Shown in pieces: positions 11,663 to 20,604 of a DNA stretch of 64,000 nucleotides. The notes below the pieces were generated by a model, which had not been told where the DNA came from, searched no databases, and saw only the letters and a list, made by a program, of their open reading frames with translations. Source of the DNA: Symsagittifera roscoffensis (lineage: Eukaryota; Xenacoelomorpha; Acoela; Convolutidae); assembly GCF_963678635.1 (NCBI RefSeq), contig NC_087068.1, positions 14,388,027-14,452,026 of the forward strand, read 5' to 3'. A program made the position numbers and the translations under genes. How positions within the stretch are numbered: the first letter of the stretch is position 1; each line of letters begins with the position of its first letter.

Positions 11663-13601
11663 AAATAATATGTTGTCCAAAAGTTCCGAAATCCTCATTT
11701 TTGTCGCAGTTGAATTTTCTCATTTTTCGTCGCGTGCCGCTTAGCATGGCTATCCCCCCACCTCAGTCGACCTATAAAAAAGGTCAAGTGAAACATTCTA
11801 GAAACCCTCTCTTCTCCGTCAAAAAATCCTGCGGGGGTGTTCAACAGTGCCAAAGTACATCAGTTGCGAAACTTACAAAAAGTCTCAATTTAATGCGGCA
11901 CGCTTCAATTTAAGTTTCACGCAAAAGCGAGAAAACAAAATCAATTCCAATTCGTTTCTGTCCAAAATGCAGAAATTGTCCAAGACTTTTGGTTCCCAGA
12001 AAAAAATGTCCCAAAGCTGTCCCACTTGGAAAACTGCCCCACTTGTTTACGACCAGGTTAAATTGATAATCTCTCAATAGAAGACTTTATTTTGATAAAG
12101 CCACGTAAGTGTGCTAGTAGACCAAAATTTTCCTTTGAGTAGCAAATTAGAGACATAATTAAAACAGGATTCAAATTGTTCACACATACATACACAAGTA
12201 ATGCTTGACTGATACTATTGCCAAATGTAGGCATGAGTGTCATTATTATTGCTCTCGAGTTCCTGCTAACATTGTAAATCCTTTAAAACCAACAAATTTA
12301 ACGAAAAGCTAGTTTATGAAGCATACGCATATTTAAACCAACAAACTTTAACAGATGCCTCAATTTCGTTGAGATGTCTTTTATCTTAAAGCAAGAAACA
12401 GAAGTTCAGAACATCTCTTAAAACAAGAACAGTCGTTCAGATGAGCCACAGCTCAAAATTTGTAACTTGAATTTTCAGAAGATTTTTTCAGAATTTCAGA
12501 AGATATTTTCAGCCTAGATATTTCCAGAGTTTTGCTAGAACCATTCTGAAGACGGCAAAATGATCAATGTTATCAAGTTTTGCCCTTCCTTTCCGTTTGG
12601 CCCAAGCGAGTTGACTCATTTCGACTTTGCCATAATATTTTCAGTTTCCACTTTTGGGATTTCGATTTTAAAAGTTAAGGCAGGTTATAAAAACTTTTTT
12701 TTGGACCCGAGACTTGAATTTATTACTTTTTGATTTTGAAACAAGTGACTGCACCGCTTGGCCAAGCGCTCTTAAAAATTTCAATTACTTCTTTTTTAAA
12801 ATTTTGTCTCGCTTTGAATGTTCTAGGATTATTTGATACGAATAGAGTCTAAATGTAGAAAAATCAAACAAACGTAAAGATTAACGTCAAGATTTTAACG
12901 CAAAGCATTAAAATCACAAGATCAAATCAAAGAAATTCAATTTGTGAAAAAATTTCGGTCACTTTTGCCTGATATAAATATCTGGTTCAGTTTTTGCTCT
13001 GAAATTTGAAGAACCTGAAGAATATATATGCTCTGGGTGGTTTTCTCATTCAGACCAACTTTACAACACTCTGGTTCCTCGAGGAATCTATCTCTTGAAC
13101 TTTATGGGCCCAGTTGCGTGTACAGCACTATAGTAACATGTGGCGGTTATGTCCAAACTGCTCGTTTTCTAAATTACACGCGTGGCAAGTTATCCCGCCT
13201 TACGAAACTGTTTTAAATTGAATTGAGGCAGCTAATTGTTTCGATTAATTTTAAACACGACTCAAATTGTAACACTTAAGCTTTGGTCTGATCAGCATAA
13301 AATCAATTTTTTTTGTCAGTTTTTCTTTTAACAAAAGCTATTTGTGACTAATTAAAAGAAAATGAGTACCCCTCGCCTTCCCCTTTGGCACGGTAATGGG
13401 CTATTCAAAATAATTTCAATTGAAATTTTTTTGAGTTTTTTGAGAAAAAAACTAAAAAGTCCATTTCTGAGCGTTTTTTGGTAGGTATCATTCAAAACCA
13501 TGCACTCTCTTTCCACTCATTTTTACACATGCCACGCTCCGAGTAAATTTTAGCATATAATGTCGCTTTTGCTGTAAAAATGTATCGTTTTCTTGTTCCA
13601 G

Positions 13602-13741
13602 TGCCTGCAAAGATAGTGTCGTGGTCTGGTGCCGACACCTTCCTGCCTCTGCTGGGATCCTCTCTGGAACTGCACTGCGAGGCCTCGGGAGTCCCCGATC
13701 CCATCATCACCTGGCACAAGGCACCCACCGACAACATGATT
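13602..13741 (+). CDS. Ig-superfamily gene, coding exon 4 (first half of Ig domain 2)
   Basis: The exon starts after TTCCAG with two bases that complete a Val codon, and encodes residues 179-225. It contains the Ig landmarks LELHCEASG (first cysteine) and ITWHK (core tryptophan), typical of I-set domains. It ends in phase 0 at 13741 before GTTAGA, a weaker donor than the others. It was chosen because the next exon opens in phase 0 and no other GT nearby keeps the frame. The high GC content compared with flanking DNA also supports coding. The donor is the least certain junction in the model. Confidence 0.82.
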
Positions 13742-14339
13742 GTTAGATTATATCTATAAACCTACAAAATGAACGCCTCAACGCTTCAACATTAGCAAAA
13801 AAGAAAAGAAGTTCTAAGATTAGGAGTTTCAAAAATAATCAACGAGAGTGATCAAAACCGTTCATTTAATTGTGCGTATAAACCTCAGCCATTGCAGTTA
13901 AGGATGGCGGATGCATCGCAGCGAAAAAATACAATGAAATTTGGGAAAACTGGACTTTTTTCTCAACGTTCAAACTTTTTGAAAAAACTCCCCAGAAGTC
14001 TCGAAAAAAAATCGCGCAAAACACCAGCGTAAGAAAATCGCAGAAATTATTTAAAACGGGGTTTTGGTTCATTTTATAAATTGTCGTCTGAGTCAGTGAC
14101 GGATTTAGAGAGGGGGAAGGGATGGGCGGATTGTCAAAAGAGGGTATTTATAGTCTTCTGAGAGCGCTCAGAAAACCAATTTAGTTGACCTACAAAAGGT
14201 CGGAAAAAACCGACAATTTTTTTTGTAATTTTTTTGAAAATCCGATTCCACCCTCGAGAAAATCCTCGATCCGCCCCTGGCCCCTGGTCTCAGTGCCTAA
14301 CAACTAACCGAAAAATAATAGTTGTGTTTTGCTTTTCAG
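13742..14339 (+). other. Intron 4 of the Ig gene
   Basis: 598-bp phase-0 intron between the two halves of Ig domain 2, with a GTTAGA donor and GCTTTTCAG acceptor. About a third of it is a hAT-like MITE (14094-14286) that ends only ~50 bases before exon 5. Confidence 0.65.
14094..14286. mobile_element. hAT-like MITE in intron 4
   Basis: It begins CAGTGACGGATTTAGAG and ends GATCCGCCCCTGGCCCCTG, related to the 2629-3000 family. The flanking 8-mers GTCTGAGT (14086-14093) and GTCTCAGT (14287-14294) differ at one base and fit an aged 8-bp target duplication. Non-coding, 193 bp. Confidence 0.65.
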
Positions 14340-14463
14340 ATTGCGCGGGGTAGTGAGTTCCTGTTGGATAATGTGTCCAAGACAGACAGGGGACTGTACA
14401 CATGCAAAGCGGACAATATGATTGGCCCAGGGGATCAGAGGCACATGACCGTAGACGTCCTCT
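14340..14463 (+). CDS. Ig-superfamily gene, coding exon 5 (second half of Ig domain 2)
   Basis: The exon runs from TTTTCAG to GTAAGT (14464) and encodes residues 226-266. It contains FLLDNVSKTDRGLYTCKAD, with the D-x-G-x-Y-x-C signature supplying the second cysteine of Ig domain 2. It ends in a TVDVL linker toward Ig domain 3, starts in phase 0 and ends in phase 1. It is followed by a 23.8-kb intron into which a full-length retroelement has inserted. Confidence 0.87.
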
Positions 14464-16850
14464 GTAAGTGCATCCTTTTTGGCAATGGTCGCGTCGGTAG
14501 TTGTTTCTGCTCAATTTTCATCGCCAAGTAGGCTTATTGTGTTCAAAGAGGTCAAGTTTTGTCAATTTAAACCCTTTTCAGTTTTGATTTGCAGTTTCAC
14601 AAAAAGTTCAAAAAAATTGTTTCAGTGTCGAGTTTGTCGCTGTTTCAAATGTCCCTTAGCCAATTTTTTTCTTAAAACTTATAAACTAATATATCATTGT
14701 GGGCGGAACATTTTGCGTTACTTGTACAGCAATCGACTGCCTTTGCTTTCCGTATTTTTCATGGACAAATCGGTCAGGTACACAACCGACCGCTCTTAGA
14801 GTCAGTTTTTCTTGGAAAATTATAATAAAAAGTATAAGTTTTTGAAGATGAATTGTCATAAAATTGTCATTTTGTCCCCATATAAACTAACCAGGTGTGT
14901 CATCTGCAAGTCATGCCTGAATATCGGATGTTCATCTAAACGACCTCATAAATTGGTCTACTCGGCACCATAAAAGGTGGAGCAGTTTAAGTGGGATGGT
15001 TCAATGATCCGAAAGGATGACAAACCGAAAATATGAGATATATATCTAACAAAAAACTACTCATTTTTCATGTTTTCACATGTCACATGAAGCCCATACT
15101 TACCCACTTTTTACCTTCAATTTTTTTTACACCAAAATGAATATTTAAAATTAGATAATAGTATTTTGAGTATCAAAAAAACTCAAAATTTGGAATGCGT
15201 TTCTTAAGAAAGTTTTTGAAAGACAAGCAATGCTCATCTATTTTGAGCCTTCTTAGCGAGACAAACTTTTTTTCTATAATTATATCATACATTTTTAAAA
15301 CGTTTTTTAAAGCTTGGTTGGACCATGTGAACAGTTATCCCCAAAGTTAACCAAGTCAGCAATCACCTCCCTAAAATAAACGGCAAAAATCTGCAGTGAG
15401 TCAGCGTGCAAAAAAACTGGATTGTGATTGGCTGAAAAAGTGACCCCCAACCAAGTGAAAATGATTGGGATGGAGTGGTTTTTCACTTGATCATCTCCAC
15501 TTGGTGGCTTATTGCACATTTTGTTGCAAGTTCAAGTGCTATATCACGTTCTAGACTAATTCCGATTCGTGTCATAAATTTAGAAATTTTATGACACTTT
15601 GCCACATGCGTGTTTAATCTTCATAATGGAAACGCCTCAAGATGATATTTAATTTTTTATGCTTTTTTCATAATATTTAAGCAACCTGGCGATAAATTGA
15701 AAAAAAAATGTGCCAAGTAGAATTGGTATCACAAATAAATCGCTAAGTTATTGAAGTTGGAGATTTGTTGTCGTTTTTTTAGCATGAACGATTTGATTTG
15801 ATGAGCCAGTTTCCGATTTGATTAGTCATAAAAAATGAAACCCCATTTTACGTATAGTTTGGTAAAATGCCAACTATTTTTAAATAAAACTTTCAGTCAG
15901 AAAAAATTTAACAATGCATCAATTCTAATATTTTTTTTTTCATAAAATAAGTATCGGCAATGTAATTAGTTTCAGCTAACCGCATTCGAACATGAGTCAT
16001 TTCGACTTTCATTCACTGAAATTTGATAATTTGGGCTGAATAGGTGAAGAAATTCATTTATACGTATCAATGTCCTTCTTGATCGCTTATTGAGAATAGT
16101 TTGATCAATTTTTTTTTGAAATTCTGTAATCGTTAGAACTTATGTGGAGTTTTTTGTAAATTGAGCTTGTAAACTTTTGATTTTATCCGTGAAACGAAAC
16201 AATAATTTTTTTCTACTTGTTCCAAAGTTTAGAAGAAACTAAGAAAAAAATGTGCAATTGGGATTTTATCAGCTACGGAGGATGATCACAAACATCATTT
16301 TGTGCGCTTTTATTTATAGGTTATTAAAGATACCAAAGACCTGAGTTCAATTTTTTGACAATTTTTATTTCTACAAAATAGAATAATGCCGCCTATTGAA
16401 TTAACAATAGAGTACGAAATTTTCTTTCTTCTAATGCGTTACTGATTCAAAAACAAAATAATTGCCAAAAGCAAAAAAAAGTCAGCAAGCATTGTACTGC
16501 GGGGACAAGCTATAAGAAAAGTGGTTTCATTGATAAATTTTTCAATAGTTCATATATAAGTTTGTATGTTGTTCAGATATAGTTCATATATTGTTTCATC
16601 ATCAAAAAAATGTGGAACAGTATTCTGAGACTTCTGGTTTCTGTCTTATTTAGGAAAATTGAGTGATCTTCGATCGACGCGCATAAATTTTCAGTAACGA
16701 TATGTAATCGTTCATCAAAAAAAATTAAAGAGGCAAAAACCTATCTTCAGAAGACCAGAATACTGGTTGTCTTAAATCAAAACATATTTGCTCCCATTAC
16801 CTTTAAGGCTGAGTGTAGTTGATTTTTACTCATAATTTCATTTTTAAAAG
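14464..16850 (+). other. 5' part of intron 5, upstream of the retroelement
   Basis: 2.4 kb of AT-rich intron sequence with homopolymer runs. I find no exon, RNA gene or full repeat copy here. It ends with the AAAG target site of retroelement copy 1. Confidence 0.5.
16847..16850. repeat. Target-site duplication of retroelement copy 1, left
   Basis: AAAG lies directly outside the left LTR and is repeated outside the right LTR at 35679-35682. A 4-bp duplication fits a gypsy-type integrase. Confidence 0.85.
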
Positions 16851-17258
16851 TGAGTTAGGACCGAAGTGTAACTCATAGAGTAATTTCGGATAGGGTACAC
16901 CGTCTGCTCGTCACGCTATCTTATTTTCGGCCGGATAGATTCGTGCAACTTCTTAGTCTAATACCGATCCTAATCTTACTCTTATACTATCTAGTCTCAG
17001 GTTGTTTAACTAGTCTCTGCTAGGCTCAATAGATCTAGGGTATACTGGTTTATTGCGGCTGCTGAAGTGCTCGGGAGAGTCCAACTAATTTCTAAGTTAA
17101 ATTCAAATCTCTCTGGTGCTGAAATTACAAGTAACTTCAGCACTTACAAATAAGTGGGTTGTTAGTTAGATGGATCATGATTGGTTAATATTAAATACTT
17201 TACATTGGTAAAACATTTAATTTATCCAATCATAAAATATAGTTTAGATCAGGTTCCA
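16851..17258 (-). repeat. LTR (3' LTR in element orientation), copy 1
   Basis: 408 bp. On the element strand it starts TGGAACC and ends TAACTCA, the usual TG...CA. It contains AATAAA (complement at 17049-17054), a candidate polyadenylation signal, and ATTGG/CCAAT boxes in inverted arrangement near its 5' side. It is identical to the partner LTR at 35271-35678. Confidence 0.95.
17116..17143. promoter_or_regulatory. Perfect 8-bp stem-loop inside the LTR
   Basis: GTGCTGAA and TTCAGCAC are perfectly complementary around a 12-base loop. The structure recurs in the right LTR and in the LTR of copy 2. Its place upstream of AATAAA in the element strand would suit an RNA structure in the R/U5 part of the transcript; that role is inferred. 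Confidence 0.55.
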
Positions 17259-17268
17259 CCCATCCGGG
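17259..17268 (-). promoter_or_regulatory. Candidate polypurine tract next to the 3' LTR
   Basis: On the element strand the bases just before the LTR read CCCGGATGGG, with a short purine run GGATGGG directly against TGGAACC. It is short for a polypurine tract, but position and sequence are the same in copy 2. Confidence 0.45.
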
Positions 17269-18804
17269 TTTTACAGAGTTTTTTAGAACAGTTCTTCTGT
17301 AATTCAAGGGTGGATGATGGACGTTGGTATTTGGCGAACATCATAATTTTCTTTCGCTTCTTCTTGTGACAACGACAAATCAATTCTGATTTCAGAATGG
17401 TTGGCTATGTCAGGTTTTTCTGTTCTTCGGGGAGAACTTCTTTTGTGTCTGATCTAGCTTGGGAATGGCGTGGAGATTGTGCGTGGAGGGGATGCCTGGT
17501 TACTCGGATCTGTACGTATACTTGAACATCGAGGTGGTCATTGGTCTAGTTCAATGAAGTCCTTTTCTGCGAAGTCAAGTCGTACTCTAAATCCTTTGAG
17601 TTGTGATTGTGAGCGGCATATCGATTGTAGTTGGTCATTCTCTCTCGAGTGTAGTGAGGTCGTCTTGTCTTTTGATGTTCGTCCTTGGTGTTGTATTCTG
17701 ATCTATATATTGCATCATGTGATTTTACATTTTATAAAACTTTTATTAGTTTTAATATTTTTTAATAATGATTTTAGTTAGTTGTTTTCACAAAAGCTTT
17801 TTGTTTTAGTTCGGTTATTTTGAAGAGTTACTCACCCTTGAGTAGCTCTTATTAAAAATAAAGGTGTGGTCTCAAAGCGTGGATGTAGCGCGGTGGGTTA
17901 GGCCGGCTATAGAGCATGCTCAGGACGTCCTTTCCTGGTGGGTTAGGCCAGGAGTGGGAGTATGATTTCATGCGGTGTTTGTGAGGGGTCCTGTTATGTG
18001 ACAACGTTTTATGTTGGGTTTGTTGTGGTTTTACTTATGTCTTGTTGGTTATGTACTTTTTCCAAAAAGCAAATTGTTTGTGGTATGGGTTTGTCTTTCG
18101 ACTTTTTTGTGTTTTATTATTTCTTTCTAAGACTTTGTAATAGTCTTCAAAAGAATAAATTATCCAGTTTTAAACTGGGTTAATCCGGTTTGGGTACCGT
18201 TGGTTTCCTTTTCTAAGTCATGCTGTTATTCTATGATTTGTGGTATTTAGTAAGCTGCGTTGGTTAGTTTTGTTTAGTATATGATTCCTTTCCAACCGGG
18301 TTAAAGGAAAGTTTGAAACATGTTATTGTATGTTAGAGTTGTTGAGTGTGAAAACTTGAAACTGAAATTCATTATTTTAAACAATTCTTCGTGGGCGAGC
18401 TGTGCGAGTGTGGATAGAATTTCTGTGCGAATGAATGAAAATATCAAAAGGTTAGTACTGCAATTGCATTTTATTAATTTACTACATAGAATTTAGAAAT
18501 TTACTGCTAGTTATGGGGGAATTTTAAGATACAAATTTTCATCATATGTAGATTTACTGCTTTTGGGGGAAAATTTTATAAATTAATTTACTGCATTGGT
18601 ATTATATTTATTTAATTGTTGGTGCAAAAGTTTAATAGGGTCTTAAACAGTTTTGAGGAAGTTTGCTATTTTTTATTTTTCTTTTGTGAATTTTTCAGAT
18701 GATCGAGGATGAAGGCTAAAAATCTAAAGAAAACATGAATAAAGAATGGTGAGTTTTTAATATTGTAATTAATTAGTAATATTTACTTAATTCATACTTA
18801 CCTG
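17259..18804 (-). other. 3' non-coding region of retroelement copy 1, rich in hairpins
   Basis: 1.5 kb between the ORF Y stop and the LTR with no sense-strand ORF. It holds an 11-of-12 stem with a 4-base loop (17823-17850), a second stem (18129-18147), the palindrome CCAGTTT-t-AAACTGG (18164-18178), a 13-bp direct repeat GGTGGGTTAGGCC (17892-17904 and 17937-17949), and degenerate repeats around 'tttactgc' and 'gggggaa' at 18445-18600. Most are kept in copy 2. In retroviruses such regions can carry RNA-export elements; no function is shown here. Confidence 0.6.
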
Positions 18805-20604
18805 TTAGTCGTCGGGGAAAAAACCGTGGGGGAAGATGTCGTGAATTAGTTCTGAAGTTGTTAGTAGTTTAGCTAAGATGCGGATGATATTTTTAGTTTG
18901 AAGCAGTGGCCAAAGCAATTGAAGTGCCTTAATAGTGGTTAGTTCTTCAGTGCCTACTGCAAACTCATAAGGTGTGTTTTGGATTAAGTTATATAATTTG
19001 TGGTTAAATTTAGTGTTGTGGATGAATTCTAAAATTGGGATTTCTATAGGTTGTAGGAACTCGTGCGGGATAAGGAAGGGTCGGGATTCTTCGGCGTTGA
19101 AGGTCTTGGTGATGGGGCAGAAAATGTACATTTGGGTTATGGGGTCATAATTACGAAGAATACCATGGAGGTTAGTGTCTTTAATACAATATGTGAAATT
19201 TAGGAAAAATGGTGAAGTGTATTTGGAATTGATGAATTGGAAACGATGGTGTGGTTGTCTAGAGGGTGTGTGGAGGTCAAAGTGATTTTGGATGAAACGA
19301 TAGTAACTGTATGTATGTGTTTGTTTAGTGCGCAACATAATATCGTGTGAGCAGTGTAAATCTCTTTCGTGTGGTGCAAGGAAATGAAAGGTTAGTGAAA
19401 ATATTTGGAAGCGTTCTTTAAAACTTTCGTATGCTTGTGTGTCTGTTAGTGCTTCTGAAATAATGTGATCAAACTTGCGGTCGAAGATGTTTAGTGTAAA
19501 TATATATGGTGTCTTGATGAAAAATTTCTCGGTGATTTGTGGATTAGCGAAGCGATCGTCGTCTAAGAATTGATCTTGGTTAGCTCTAATGATGTTGTGA
19601 TCGTAGTATTCGAGTGTATATTCGTTAGCTCTAGGTGCAGTGTGTGTTTTTAGTGATTTTTTATATCCAACGTAAGTAAATTGTCTAGCGGTTAGTGGTG
19701 TAGTGAGTTGATATAGCATGTCCTTGTTTCGTTCTATATCGATGGAAGTGCTGGATAAAGGTAAGCAAAGAGGGTTAGTGAAATGATAGTATGAGGTCCA
19801 AGAGAGAGTGGGCATTAAAACGTATTCATCTACAAAGTTGCGTGTTTCGTTAGCGTCGTGAGGGGTGTTTAAAGTGTATTGTGGAAACGAGGGTAAGGTG
19901 ATAGCTAAAAATTCTTTAGTGTTAGTATGCTGGGGGTGGTTGATGTATTCACGGGCTGTTCCTGGTTTTGCTGGGAAGGGATGGTTGGGGAATTTTCTTT
20001 TAAAAGTGCGGTAAGCTCTATTAGTGTTTAGTGAAGATATAGTGGATGTGGATGATGGTGTTAATGATTCAGTATAATTTGAAGAGGGTGTAGGGGGATT
20101 GGATGAAATTGTAATGGAGGAGATTTGGTTTATGGTCGGGGTGTTAAGGTGGTAGGGTTGCTGTTGGAGGGTAATAAAATTATCTAGCTCTGGGGAGATT
20201 CAGGGGGTGTCGGGAGAATGAGATGATTGGTCAGATTGGTATGAGGAGTAGGTTGGGGTAACTTGGGAAGCATAAGAGGGTGTCGGAGTGATTGGGTCAG
20301 GGTTATTGGACAATATGGGTTGAAAAGGAGGTTGAGAAAAATTAGAAGGGTTATGAAAATTATTGGATGGAGATGGTTCTGAGTCGGCAAATTCATCGGG
20401 GGTTTCAATATTCGGGTTATTTAGCTGTGAGATGGAGTATAAAACTGAAATATGTGAGTTAGTGTCGGAATTCATGCCTGATGTTACATTGCTAGATGGA
20501 AAATCGGGTGGCGGAAAAGCAAAAAGTGGTATGATTGGGATTGGAGAGGTAAGATTGGTTGGATGGGAATTTGATCGGTGTAGTGATCCAAGTTGGCGGC
20601 TCAT
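18805..20604 (-). pseudogene. ORF Y, ~599-codon accessory gene with one in-frame stop (copy 1)
   Basis: It starts at the ATG at 20604, whose ATGA overlaps the Env stop, and the frame stays open to 18805 except for a TGA at 20202-20200 (codon 135). I read the codons between 20200 and 19815 and found no other stop, so the apparent 134-aa and 336-aa ORFs are two parts of one gene. The N-terminal ~240 residues are rich in Pro, Ser, Thr and Asn. The C-terminal ~336 look globular, with many aromatic residues and His (for example HFLAPHERDLHCSHD). I see no signal peptide, membrane segment or known motif, and I do not recognise the family. Copy 2 has a sense codon at this stop and its own stop elsewhere. 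Confidence 0.75.

Larger units (their letters stand above)
10399..13601 (+). other. Intron 3 of the Ig gene
   Basis: 3.2-kb phase-1 intron. It holds a hAT-like MITE fragment (about 10590-10720), a strong 24-bp inverted repeat (11585-11662) and one copy of the third dispersed family (13130-13235). Otherwise AT-rich sequence with no supported gene. Confidence 0.6.

Noticed and set aside
17470-18183. Plus-strand ORFs in the 3' region of copy 1, repeated in copy 2 (52194-52906)
   Set aside because: The first starts at GTG, composition is biased, and conservation is explained by the overall similarity of the two copies. An antisense gene is possible but unsupported.
20200-20202. Programmed stop-codon readthrough in ORF Y
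   Set aside because: The two copies stop at different codons and each has a sense codon at the other's stop, so independent mutations are the simpler explanation.
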